Shown in pieces: positions 19,809-28,986 of a DNA stretch of 36,403 nucleotides. The notes beneath the pieces were generated by a model, which was not told the origin of the DNA, ran no database searches, and saw only the letters and a program-made list of their open reading frames with translations. Every line of letters begins with the position of its first letter. The first letter of the stretch is position 1. Source of the DNA: Helicobacter cetorum (lineage in GTDB: Bacteria; Campylobacterota; Campylobacteria; Campylobacterales; BB28); NCBI GenBank assembly GCA_022729755.1, contig DZAZ01000012.1:1-36403 (forward strand), written 5' to 3'. Both the position numbers and the translations under genes were made by a program.

Positions 19809-20850
19809 ATTATATATAAAAGATTTTAAATCAATAGATAACTTGACTTTAAATTTAAGATATTTAACTATTTTAGCAGGTACAAATTCAGCAGGAAAAT
19901 CTAGTATTATTCAATCTATTTTACTTTTATCTCATAATATAACTAATGATTTCAACTCTCCTCTTAATGGTCATTTAGTATCTATTGGTAACTTTGATGA
20001 AGCAAGTAATTTTATAACAAATGCTAAAAAATTCAATATAGACTTAGATGGTTTTGAATTAGAATTTATAGGCGATGATAGTAAAAAAAATTGTGAAGTT
20101 AAAATTATAAAAGATAATGAAGCTATAAAAGATGTATTAAATTATCATCGTAAAAAATTGCATTATATTTGTGCTGATAGATTAGGTAGTCAAGATTTAT
20201 ATTTAAAAAATTTTGATATGTATGACAAATTTGGAGTTTTTGGAGAATTTGCAATAGATTACTTTGAAAAAGAAAAAAGAAACCCAATAGAAAATAATTT
20301 AATAATCGATAAAAATAGTACTACATTAGAAACACAAGTCAATTATTGGTTGAAGTATATTATAAATGCAAAATTACAAACTAATGAAATAATGGAAAGC
20401 GATAGAGTAAAAGCAACCTTTAATTATATGAATAATCGCCCAGTTAGAACAAAAAACATCGGTTCAGGACTTAGTTATATTATCTCTATTTTAATTGTTT
20501 GCTTAGCTTCAAAAAAAGATGATGTGATTATTATCGAAAATCCTGAAATTCACTTGCACCCAAAAGCCCAATCAAAATTAACTGAATTTTTTACATTTAT
20601 TGCAAATGCAGGAATACAACTTATTATTGAGACTCATAGCGACCATATTTTTAATGGTATTAGAGTAGCAGTAAATAAAAAGAGAATTTCTACTGATAAA
20701 ATATCTATTAACTTTTTTGACTTAGATATGGAAACCCTTTTAACAAAACATTCAGAGATAAAATTAAATGAGTATGGTGGAGTTATAAACCATATAAATG
20801 GACTTTTTGACCAGTTTGATGATGATTTAGATGAGCTATTAGGACTGTAA
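19798..20850 (+). CDS. AAA ATPase with DUF3696-type C-terminus
   Basis: LAGTNSAGKSSIIQSILLLS Walker A; GSGLSYIISIL signature; DVIIIENPEIHLHPKAQSKL Walker B; IETHSDHIFNGIRVAV; overlaps previous gene by 11 nt. Confidence 0.9.
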   Translation: MLNKLYIKDFKSIDNLTLNLRYLTILAGTNSAGKSSIIQSILLLSHNITNDFNSPLNGHLVSIGNFDEASNFITNAKKFNIDLDGFELEFIGDDSKKNCEVKIIKDNEAIKDVLNYHRKKLHYICADRLGSQDLYLKNFDMYDKFGVFGEFAIDYFEKEKRNPIENNLIIDKNSTTLETQVNYWLKYIINAKLQTNEIMESDRVKATFNYMNNRPVRTKNIGSGLSYIISILIVCLASKKDDVIIIENPEIHLHPKAQSKLTEFFTFIANAGIQLIIETHSDHIFNGIRVAVNKKRISTDKISINFFDLDMETLLTKHSEIKLNEYGGVINHINGLFDQFDDDLDELLGL

Positions 20851-20851
20851 A

Positions 20852-21724
20852 ATGGAGGTTTTAATAAATGAATTATCATTAGATGGGCAATTTAGTGATG
20901 AAAATGATTTTTTAGAAAAGAGTTTATATATTTTAGAAGTTTTAAAATTAATGAAAAAATTTGATTTTATCCATTTAAAAAAAGAAGATTTTTGTGAATC
21001 TAAAATTTCAAATAAATTAACTTTTTTCAATCTTTTAAAAATAAGAGATAGTAAGTATAAATTAGAACTTGATACAATAAGAGTATTTAAAAGATTTTTT
21101 TCACCACTATATGGAGAACCATATTGGAATGAGACACAAAAACATAATTTAAATGATATTTATTTATATAACCTACAAAATATTAATAATAGTTCTTTAG
21201 CAGAGAGTTGTGAGAGAGATAGAGTAGTTTTATCATTTAAACATAATGATTTTTTAAGTGAAAATTTAAAAGTTCAAAGAAATGAAGAAGATATAGATAT
21301 TTATAATATTTTTGAAAAAAATTTATTTCTTGACTTTTTAATTTTTAATTCACAAATAGATTTGATAAACTACTTTAATTTTAGATTTAAAAATTTAGAA
21401 TTAATAAAAAACTTAAATCGCTATCCACTAATAGAATTTATTGAATCTCAAAAAATTGAACTTAAACATAGCATTATAGCTATAGTATTAGAGTTTTTCT
21501 ATCTAAAAAATAACAATTTAAAGATAGATGAAAATTTATCAAAAAATTTAGGAAAAGGTTTATTTGAATTAAGAGGTAATTTTGAAGATGGAATATTTAG
21601 AATCTTTTATTTTTATAATAATGATGATATAGTGTTTATTAATGGATTTATAAAAAAATCAAATCAAACTCCAAAAAATGAAATAGAAAATGCAAGAAAA
21701 ATAAAAATAGAATATAAAGGATGA
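20852..21724 (+). CDS. Uncharacterised protein with C-terminal HigB/Gp49-like (RelE-superfamily) toxin-type domain
   Basis: C-term YPLIEFIESQ…NLGKGLFELRGNFEDGIFRIFYFYNNDDIVFINGFIKKSNQTPKNEIENARKIKIEY matches the Gp49/HigB pattern; starts 1 nt after the ATPase stop. Confidence 0.75.
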   Translation: MEVLINELSLDGQFSDENDFLEKSLYILEVLKLMKKFDFIHLKKEDFCESKISNKLTFFNLLKIRDSKYKLELDTIRVFKRFFSPLYGEPYWNETQKHNLNDIYLYNLQNINNSSLAESCERDRVVLSFKHNDFLSENLKVQRNEEDIDIYNIFEKNLFLDFLIFNSQIDLINYFNFRFKNLELIKNLNRYPLIEFIESQKIELKHSIIAIVLEFFYLKNNNLKIDENLSKNLGKGLFELRGNFEDGIFRIFYFYNNDDIVFINGFIKKSNQTPKNEIENARKIKIEYKG

Positions 21725-21725
21725 C

Positions 21726-21786
21726 AATGGCAATCTTTAATAAATTTGATAAACAAAGTGGCGGTGCAACAATCATCGCAAAAGGG
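21726..21786 (+). repeat. Right copy of perfect 61-bp direct repeat (start of intact ccmA)
   Basis: Identical to 18602-18662; offset 3124 bp. Confidence 0.98.
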
Positions 21787-22188
21787 ACAAAGTTAAGTGG
21801 TGATATTGAATTAGAGTGTACTTTGCATATTGATGGGATTTTTGATGGTACGATTAATTCAAAAAGTATGGTAACTATTGGTAAAAGTGGGGTAGTTAAT
21901 GGTGAAGTTTTTGCAAATAAAGTTATGATAAGTGGAAGTTTTTCTGGAGTTATTGACTCAGAATTTGTTGAAATTTTAGCCGAAGGTAGAGTTTTTGGAA
22001 AAGTTATTGCAAAAGAGTTTATGATTGAAAAAAAAGGGCTTTTTGAGGGAGAAAGTCGAGTGAAAAATATCGATAAAAATACTCTAAAAGATGTAAAAAC
22101 AATAAATATCGAACAAGATAAGTTAACTAATAAAAACGATGTTGCAAACTTAGAAAATAAGTTAGATGTGAATAAGCCAAAAATTTGA
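21727..22188 (+). CDS. ccmA: Bactofilin (CcmA)
   Basis: GTKLSGDIELECTLHIDGIFDGTINSKSMVTIGKSGVVNGEVFANKVMISGSFSGVIDSEFVEILAEGRVFGKV; upstream ATG at 21721 also possible. Confidence 0.9.
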   Translation: MAIFNKFDKQSGGATIIAKGTKLSGDIELECTLHIDGIFDGTINSKSMVTIGKSGVVNGEVFANKVMISGSFSGVIDSEFVEILAEGRVFGKVIAKEFMIEKKGLFEGESRVKNIDKNTLKDVKTINIEQDKLTNKNDVANLENKLDVNKPKI

Positions 22189-22219
22189 TATAATTTCAAG
22201 AAAAAAAGGAGATTTTTAA

Positions 22220-22897
22220 ATGAATAAAATAGCGATTGGTATCGTTGGTTTGATAGTTGCAGTGTCGGTTTTTTTACTAATGGACAGCGAAGATGTTGCA
22301 ACAACTACAAAAGTTAACACAACAAAAGAAAATGAAGTAAAAGTTCAAGAGGCACAGTCTCAAGAGGTTAAAATAGAGTACACTCAAACTAAAGAGCTTA
22401 GCGAAAAAAAAGAAGAGCCTGTAGTTGAAGCAAAAACGGAAGTAAAAGAGGTTGTTAGAAAAGAGTCTGAAGTTGTGCAAAAAGTTATAAGTGAACACTC
22501 ATTAACTCCTATTCAAAATGCAAAGAGTGATAAAATTACATTTAAAGATAGTAGTGGTAAGTATGAAGCTGAAATTTTGGTTAATTCGCTTAATCAAAGG
22601 GATGGTAATATGTTTCCTCAAATTCCAATTATAGCAAATGTAAAACTACCAAGTGGCGAAACAATAAGCACTCAAATTGACCCAAGTTTAGCACAATCTA
22701 ACGATAAAATTTATATTAAAGTATTTGATACTCAAACTGGAGAAGATAAAATTTATAATATTTCAGATGTTGCAAGTTTAAGTTCAGGACAAAAAGCAGA
22801 TGTAACACTTTCAGGTGATGGAGCTGGAGAAAAAGGTGAAATCAAAAAAGAAGAGAGTGCAGAAACACTACTACCTCCTATGCCTCCTGTGAATTAA
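22220..22897 (+). CDS. Membrane-anchored hypothetical protein
   Basis: N-terminal TM, E/K/V-rich linker, AAAAAAAGGAG RBS. Confidence 0.6.
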   Translation: MNKIAIGIVGLIVAVSVFLLMDSEDVATTTKVNTTKENEVKVQEAQSQEVKIEYTQTKELSEKKEEPVVEAKTEVKEVVRKESEVVQKVISEHSLTPIQNAKSDKITFKDSSGKYEAEILVNSLNQRDGNMFPQIPIIANVKLPSGETISTQIDPSLAQSNDKIYIKVFDTQTGEDKIYNISDVASLSSGQKADVTLSGDGAGEKGEIKKEESAETLLPPMPPVN

Positions 22898-23769
22898 TTT
22901 TCACCTTTTTCTTTATACATTCCATCTAAAAGAGAGTTTACAAACTCTTTTTTATCAAATTTAATCAAATCATCTTGTTTTTCACCAACTCCAACATATA
23001 AAATTGGGATTTCTAAAGTTTTTGCAATTGAAAAAACAGCACCACCTTTTGCAGTTCCATCAAGTTTTGTGATAATTATTCCATCAATTCCTATCATTTC
23101 ATTAAAAGCTTTAGCTTGAGCGATTGCGGAATTTCCTTGAGTTCCATCAAGAATTAAAATTTTTCGATGAGGTGCATTTGCTTTTGCATTTGCTATAACT
23201 CTAACGATTTTTTTCAACTCATTTGCTAAATTTGTTTGGTTGTGAAGTCTTCCAGCTGTATCGATGATAACTCTATCAAGTCCCCTTGAAATGGCTGAAA
23301 CAATACTATCATATGCAACAGCTGATGGGTCGTGTCCTTGTTTTGTGTAAATTATTGGAATTTCGAGTTTATCAGCCCAACGAGAAAGTTGCTCAATCGC
23401 TGCGGCACGAAATGTATCACCTGCACTAAGTAAAACTTTTTGACCCTCTTTTTTATATAAATTTGCTAATTTTGCAATAGTTGTAGTTTTTCCTGCACCA
23501 TTTACTCCAATAATCAATTCAACTATTAGCTTATCATCAATACTTTTTACTTCATCTTTAAAGAGTGATAAAAGCTCAATTTCAAGCTTTTCTCTTGTAA
23601 CTTCTTTGGGAAGTTTTTCTAATAATTCTTCGATTAAATCGTATTCAACATCAGCTTCAATTAAAATTTCTTCTAAAAGACTTCTTTCAATTTTTTCTTT
23701 TTTAGTTGGTACAATCTCTTTTATAGCTTCAATTGTTTTTTGAAGACCTCTTTTTAAAAATCCTATCAT
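22894..23769 (-). CDS. ftsY: Signal recognition particle receptor FtsY
   Basis: [61 protein letters not shown]. Confidence 0.95.
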   Translation of the reverse strand: MIGFLKRGLQKTIEAIKEIVPTKKEKIERSLLEEILIEADVEYDLIEELLEKLPKEVTREKLEIELLSLFKDEVKSIDDKLIVELIIGVNGAGKTTTIAKLANLYKKEGQKVLLSAGDTFRAAAIEQLSRWADKLEIPIIYTKQGHDPSAVAYDSIVSAISRGLDRVIIDTAGRLHNQTNLANELKKIVRVIANAKANAPHRKILILDGTQGNSAIAQAKAFNEMIGIDGIIITKLDGTAKGGAVFSIAKTLEIPILYVGVGEKQDDLIKFDKKEFVNSLLDGMYKEKGEN

Positions 23770-24308
23770 TTTTTCATAGCCCTTTTAATATCTGAAACTA
23801 TCATCTCTTCTGGAATTGCTCCAATGTAGTGAGTGAAATACTCTCCATTAGCATCATACATAATCATAAATGGAATTGAGCGAACTCCACCAACACTTTT
23901 AACTAAACTTGAAATATCACCTGAAGTCAATATAATATAATTCATACTATTTTCTTCCATAAATTTTTTTGTCTCTTCAAGATTTTTATCCTCTTCTAAC
24001 AAAACTCCAACTATTTGAAGATTTTCACTATAGTCTTTTTGAATATTAACTAAATGTGGAATTACAGCTTTACAAGGTGGACACCAAGTAGCAAAAAAGT
24101 CAAGCAAAATAATTTTACCTTTTAATTCGCCAAAGTCAAATCCACTTCCTTTTTTTTCAAAATTGTAACTTTTAGCCGTAGAATCAATTAATTGAAGATT
24201 TGTAATTTCTGGAATTGCCTTTGTAGATACAACTTCTTGTTTTAATTCCTCTTTTTCTTCACATCCAGTAAAAATAAGAATAATAAATAATAAGATAAAA
24301 AATCGCAC
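23766..24308 (-). CDS. TlpA/ResA-like thioredoxin-family lipoprotein
   Basis: Lipobox-like [29 protein letters not shown]. Confidence 0.9.
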   Translation of the reverse strand: MRFFILLFIILIFTGCEEKEELKQEVVSTKAIPEITNLQLIDSTAKSYNFEKKGSGFDFGELKGKIILLDFFATWCPPCKAVIPHLVNIQKDYSENLQIVGVLLEEDKNLEETKKFMEENSMNYIILTSGDISSLVKSVGGVRSIPFMIMYDANGEYFTHYIGAIPEEMIVSDIKRAMKK

Positions 24309-24382
24309 AAAAAATCCTTTCTTTTTATTTAAGTTAAATTTTAATAACTTAGCGATAAATTATAATCAAAGAAGGCTTAAAA

Positions 24383-24976
24383 ATGAAAAAAAATGAGTTT
24401 AGAAAAATTTGTTTAAAAAACTTAAAAAAAAGCTCTAAAAATGCAAAGTTATTAAAAGATAAAAAAGTATTAATAAAATTAAAATTTATCTTAAAAACTT
24501 TAAATAAAAAAAGAATTTTACTCTACACTCCACTTAAAATTGAAGTAAATACAATGCCACTTATTCACTCTTTGCGAGGTAAGTATTTGGTATTTGTCCC
24601 TTTTATGCAAGGTGTTAGTTTTAAAATGGTAAAATTTCGGCTGCCTCTGAAAAAAGGTCACTTTAATATCTCTCAACCAAGTAATTCTAATTTTAAGTTG
24701 GCTAAAATCGATATTGCAATAGTCCCTATTATTGGGGTAGATGGGGAGTATAAACGAATTGGTTTTGGAAAAGGAATGTATGATAGATTCTTCTCTAGCT
24801 TAAAATATAAACCAATAATAATTTTTGTCCAAATTGAAAAATGTTTTACAAAAACAAAACTTAGTGATAATTATGATATTAGTTGCAACTATTTAATTAC
24901 CCCCAAAGAGATTTTAAAAATAAAAGGAAAGAGAGTTGGTAGAGTTCATATTGGTAAGCATAACAGCCATTATTAG
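24383..24976 (+). CDS. 5-formyltetrahydrofolate cyclo-ligase family protein
   Basis: KKRILLYTPLKIEVNTMPLI…VPIIGVDGEYKRIGFGKGMYDRFF. Confidence 0.85.
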   Translation: MKKNEFRKICLKNLKKSSKNAKLLKDKKVLIKLKFILKTLNKKRILLYTPLKIEVNTMPLIHSLRGKYLVFVPFMQGVSFKMVKFRLPLKKGHFNISQPSNSNFKLAKIDIAIVPIIGVDGEYKRIGFGKGMYDRFFSSLKYKPIIIFVQIEKCFTKTKLSDNYDISCNYLITPKEILKIKGKRVGRVHIGKHNSHY

Positions 24977-26501
24977 TGCCTATGCTGGATACTTCATACA
25001 AAAAAAAATAAATGATAAAAACATTGATTTTTATGTAGAACAAGCTAAAGCAAAAGCTAGAGCTATTGAAGATGAAGCTAAAATTAAACTTCAAGAAGCA
25101 ACCATTAAATCAAAAGATGCTGAAATTAAAGTTAAAAAGTGGTACGAAGATGAACTTTTTAAACTTCAGCGAGATTATGAAGTTAAACTTGAACAACTTC
25201 AAAAAAGCGATGATTTAAGACAAAGGCGAGTAGAAGAAGAGATTAATAGTTTAACTATGGAGCGAAAAGAGGTAAAAAACGAAAAAAGGCGAATTGATAA
25301 GTTAATCAATGAAGCCAGAGGTATTAAGAGTGAATATGAGCATAAGTTAAATGACACTCTTCATATTTTAGAAAAATCATCAGGTTTAACTAGAGATGAA
25401 TCAAAAACAATTATTTTAAAAAAAGTAGAAGAAGAATCGCGAGGTGAAATTGCTCATATTGTTAGAAAATATGAAAATGAAGCTAAACTTGAAGCAAAAC
25501 GAAAAGCAAACTATATTTTAGCTCAAGCCACAACTCGCTTTGCAGGAGATTTTGCAGCAGAGCGACTTATAAATGTAATTCACTTAAGCGATGATGAGTT
25601 AAAAGGTAGAATTATCGGAAAAGAGGGGCGAAATATCAAATCACTTGAAATGCTTTTAGGAGTTGATATTATCATCGATGATACTCCAAATGCGATAATT
25701 TTAAGTAGTTTTAATCTCTATCGAAGAGCCGTTGCGACAAAAACAATCGAACTTTTAATTGAAGATGGACGAATTCAACCAGCTAAAATTGAAGAAATTT
25801 ATGAAAAAGTTACAAAAGAGTTTGAAGATAGTTTAATTGAAGAGGGCGAAAATATCGTTTTAGATTTGGGTTTAAGTGGAATTCACATTGAGCTTATTAA
25901 ATTAATAGGAAAACTTAAATATCGTGCAAGTTACGGACAAAATGCACTTGGACACTCATTGGAAGTTGCACATTTAGCTGGAATAATTGCAGCCGAAATG
26001 GATGGAGATGAAATTCTAGCAAAAAGAGCTGGACTTTTACACGATATTGGGAAATCTTTAACTCACGAATATTCAGGCAATCACGTCGATTTAGGTGCTG
26101 AAATTTGTAAACGATACAAAGAACATCCAGCCGTTATAAATGCAATTTATGCTCATCACGGACACGAAGAGGCTAAAAGCATTGAAGCAGCAGCAGTTTG
26201 CACAGCCGATACTCTTTCAGCCGCAAGACCTGGAGCTAGAAGAGAAGTGCTTGAGAGCTTTTTAAAGAGAGTTCAAGAGATTGAAGCGATAGCAGTTAAT
26301 AAATATGGTGTAAAACAAGTTTATGCAATTAATGCGGGAAGAGAAATTAGAGTGATTGTAAATGCACATCTTATAAATGACGATGAGTCGGTACTTTTGG
26401 CTAAAGAGATTGCAAAAGAGATAGAGGAAAAAGTTCAATATCCAGGGGAGATAAAAGTGAGTGTAATCAGGGAACTTAGAGCGATAGATTATGCTAATTA
26501 A
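24936..26501 (+). CDS. rny: Ribonuclease Y
   Basis: N-terminal TM, coiled coil, KH (GRIIGKEGRNIKSLE) and HD (LLHDIGKS…HVDLGAEI) domains. Confidence 0.95.
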   Translation: MVEFILVSITAIISAYAGYFIQKKINDKNIDFYVEQAKAKARAIEDEAKIKLQEATIKSKDAEIKVKKWYEDELFKLQRDYEVKLEQLQKSDDLRQRRVEEEINSLTMERKEVKNEKRRIDKLINEARGIKSEYEHKLNDTLHILEKSSGLTRDESKTIILKKVEEESRGEIAHIVRKYENEAKLEAKRKANYILAQATTRFAGDFAAERLINVIHLSDDELKGRIIGKEGRNIKSLEMLLGVDIIIDDTPNAIILSSFNLYRRAVATKTIELLIEDGRIQPAKIEEIYEKVTKEFEDSLIEEGENIVLDLGLSGIHIELIKLIGKLKYRASYGQNALGHSLEVAHLAGIIAAEMDGDEILAKRAGLLHDIGKSLTHEYSGNHVDLGAEICKRYKEHPAVINAIYAHHGHEEAKSIEAAAVCTADTLSAARPGARREVLESFLKRVQEIEAIAVNKYGVKQVYAINAGREIRVIVNAHLINDDESVLLAKEIAKEIEEKVQYPGEIKVSVIRELRAIDYAN

Positions 26502-27706
26502 ATAAATTCTCTAAATTTATCACTCGTAAAATTCCAAGCAATAGGGAGTATTTTAACAATACTTTCTTTTTCTATAAAAGAAGTCTCTTTTTTCGTTATG
26601 ATAAAAGAGTTTGCATCGTTTAATGCACTCACCATTCCAGGGGAGTTTTTCTTAGAAACTACAAAATTTTCTCCATCAAAAAATCCTGAAATTGCCGTAT
26701 TTTTTCCCGCTTTTATTTTTAAATCTTCGCTCATTTTTGCCAATATAAAATTGTGATGACACTCATTTTTGCCAAGTAATTTATAGATAATTGCTCGTCC
26801 AAAAAGTTCAAAATTAATCGCACTAGCAAATGGATTTCCCGCTAAATTTAAAATATAACTACTTTTTATTTTTCCAAAAAGCGTGGGTTTTCCAGGCTTT
26901 ATATCGATTTTGTCAAAAAGTACTTCAAATCCAAAACTCTCAAATGCCTCTTTTGTAAAATCAGCTTCACCAACACTAATTCCACCACTTGTAACGATTA
27001 AATCACTATCAAGCGAATTTTGTATCATTTCATTAATAGAATTTAAGTTATCTTTTGCACTTCCAACAAAACTAACTTCACACCCAAGTTCTTTAATTCT
27101 TGCATAAAGTGAAGGAGTATTTGAGTTATAAATTTGATGAGGCTCAATCTTTTCAAAATGCAATTTCAACTCTTCCCCAGTTGCAAAAATGGCGACTTTT
27201 GGTTTTTTATAAACTCTAATATGGCTCACTCCTTGAGATGATAGTAGTGCAATTTTGGTCGAATTTATTATCTGCCCAACACTTAAAATAATTTTACCGT
27301 TCTTTACATCTTCGCCACTAAATCGCATATTTGCCAAATTTTTAATATTTTGTGGAAGTTTTATCATTTCAGCACTTTTTGTAGTATCCTCTTGAGGTAC
27401 AATTGCTTCTGTACCTTGCGGAATTTTAGCACCTGTCATAATTTTGATAGTTTTGCCATTTTCAAGATTAAAATTCTTATCATCTCCTGCTAAAATCGTA
27501 CCAATTACCTCAACCTCTTTACCACTATCAATAAGTTTTATCGCATATCCATCCATTGCTGAATTATCAAATCTTGGCAAATTAAAACTTGCATAAACAC
27601 TCTCACTTGCAACTCTATTTATCGCATCTTCAATAGGAATAATTTCACTTTTTAAATTAAAAACACTATTTTTTATAATTTCTAATGCTTCATAAATACT
27701 AACCAT
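26498..27706 (-). CDS. moeA: Molybdopterin molybdotransferase MoeA
   Basis: [56 protein letters not shown]…[12 protein letters not shown]. Confidence 0.95.
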   Translation of the reverse strand: MVSIYEALEIIKNSVFNLKSEIIPIEDAINRVASESVYASFNLPRFDNSAMDGYAIKLIDSGKEVEVIGTILAGDDKNFNLENGKTIKIMTGAKIPQGTEAIVPQEDTTKSAEMIKLPQNIKNLANMRFSGEDVKNGKIILSVGQIINSTKIALLSSQGVSHIRVYKKPKVAIFATGEELKLHFEKIEPHQIYNSNTPSLYARIKELGCEVSFVGSAKDNLNSINEMIQNSLDSDLIVTSGGISVGEADFTKEAFESFGFEVLFDKIDIKPGKPTLFGKIKSSYILNLAGNPFASAINFELFGRAIIYKLLGKNECHHNFILAKMSEDLKIKAGKNTAISGFFDGENFVVSKKNSPGMVSALNDANSFIITKKETSFIEKESIVKILPIAWNFTSDKFREFI

Positions 27707-27807
27707 TTGTTAATCCTTACACTCTATTTTTGGTTTATTTTAACATATTTTATTTGATAAAAAGGGATACTTTAGTAAACTTAAATTTTAAAATGGAGGT
27801 TGAATTT

Positions 27808-28308
27808 ATGACAATGGTAACACTTGAGACGAATTATGGAAACATTACACTTAAACTTTATGAGGATAAAGCTCCAATTACGGTTGAAAATTTTTTAAAA
27901 TATGTAGATGATGGTTTTTATAATGGAACGATTTTTCATAGAGTAATTCCAAACTTTATGATACAAGGTGGTGGAATGGATGTAAATATGCAAGAAAAAG
28001 AGAACAATCCACCAATTAAAAATGAGGCAAACAATGGCTTAAGTAATAAGCGAGGAACTATTGCAATGGCCAGAACTATGGTAGTTGATAGTGCTACAAG
28101 TCAATTTTTTATCAATACAAATAACAATACTTTTCTTGACCACGGTGGTAGAGATTTTGGATATGCAGTTTTTGGAGAAGTAGCTGAAGGAATGGATACC
28201 ATAGATAAAATCTCATCTACAAAAACAGGCTTTTCTGGAATGCACCAAGATGTACCACTTGAGCCTATAATTATTCAAAAAGCTTATAAAAATAGTGAAA
28301 AAGAGTAA
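27808..28308 (+). CDS. Cyclophilin-type peptidyl-prolyl isomerase (cytoplasmic)
   Basis: [14 protein letters not shown]…[32 protein letters not shown] before ATG 27808. Confidence 0.93.
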   Translation: MTMVTLETNYGNITLKLYEDKAPITVENFLKYVDDGFYNGTIFHRVIPNFMIQGGGMDVNMQEKENNPPIKNEANNGLSNKRGTIAMARTMVVDSATSQFFINTNNNTFLDHGGRDFGYAVFGEVAEGMDTIDKISSTKTGFSGMHQDVPLEPIIIQKAYKNSEKE

Positions 28309-28321
28309 TAAATTACTCTTT
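28300..28321. terminator. Bidirectional hairpin between convergent genes (AAAGAGTAAT-AA-ATTACTCTTT)
   Basis: Perfect 10-nt inverted arms containing both stop codons, A-rich 5' and T-rich 3' flanks. Confidence 0.6.
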
Positions 28322-28738
28322 AGCTCCCTTTAATATAAGTAAACCCTCAAGCTCTTTAAAACTTTTAAATCTAGTCTGTTTTAGTGCCGTATTACCCCAT
28401 CTATTCTTAACATTCAAATCAGCTCCACTATCGATTAAATATTTTGCAACTTCAAATTGATTATTCCAAATTGCACACATCAAAGCTGAAGAACCAGTGC
28501 TATCTATTGCATTTATGTCATAATTCTTTCCTAAAAGATACTTAATAGTTTCAACCTGACCGTGACAACTTGCAATATAAAGCGGTGTTCGTCCTTCAGT
28601 ATCTCTAATATCGCCATTAGTTAAAGATTTAATTGTAGTTAAATCCCCCATCATAGCAGCTCGATAAAGTTGTGAATCATCGGCACTTAAATTCGTAGCT
28701 AAAAGTGTTGCAATTGCAAAAAGTGTTACTTTTTTCAT
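28313..28738 (-). CDS. Secreted ankyrin-repeat protein
   Basis: Signal peptide; EGRTPLYIASCHGQVETIKYLL…GSSALMCAIWNNQFEVAKYLIDSGADLNVKNRWGNTAL. Confidence 0.9.
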   Translation of the reverse strand: MKKVTLFAIATLLATNLSADDSQLYRAAMMGDLTTIKSLTNGDIRDTEGRTPLYIASCHGQVETIKYLLGKNYDINAIDSTGSSALMCAIWNNQFEVAKYLIDSGADLNVKNRWGNTALKQTRFKSFKELEGLLILKGAKE

Positions 28739-28986
28739 AGTTTTATCCTTTTAATTTTCAAGATGAAAAATATTATTATATATTAGATTAATTTATAATT
28801 AATAGTGCTTCAACTCTCTAATTAGTGATTATGAAACAAATCCTGGAAACCAAACTGAAATTGTAGGTTCTATTCTATTCTCTACTTTTAATTTTTTATA
28901 ATTTAAACTGTATAATGCCCTAAAATTATTTATCACAACTCTTCCAGCAATAAAGTTGTGTATCATCTTTTTTCCTTTTTTATTAG

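Larger units (their letters stand above)
18602..21786 (+). mobile_element. Putative integrated three-gene cargo flanked by 61-bp direct repeats; no transposase or integrase inside
   Basis: Cargo (18663-21725) interrupts the csd–ccmA overlap and leaves a duplicated ccmA 5' end. Confidence 0.7.

Noticed and set aside
21648-22304. 218-aa minus-strand ORF over ccmA and the third cargo gene
   Set aside because: Antisense shadow of clear coding sequence; composition (F/L/S-rich) typical of spurious ORFs in AT-rich DNA.
24396-24480. Poly-A runs as phase-variation tracts
   Set aside because: Short A-runs are expected in Lys-rich AT-rich coding sequence; no poly-G/C tracts or long SSRs were seen at gene starts.
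24936-24976. Unusual 41-nt overlap of the 5-FCL gene and rny
   Set aside because: Out-of-frame overlaps are common here and rny has a plausible AAGGA before TTG 24936 giving its conserved N-terminal TM helix; not special by itself.
26883-27107. 74-aa ORF antisense to moeA
   Set aside because: Lies within conserved MoeA coding sequence with no independent support.
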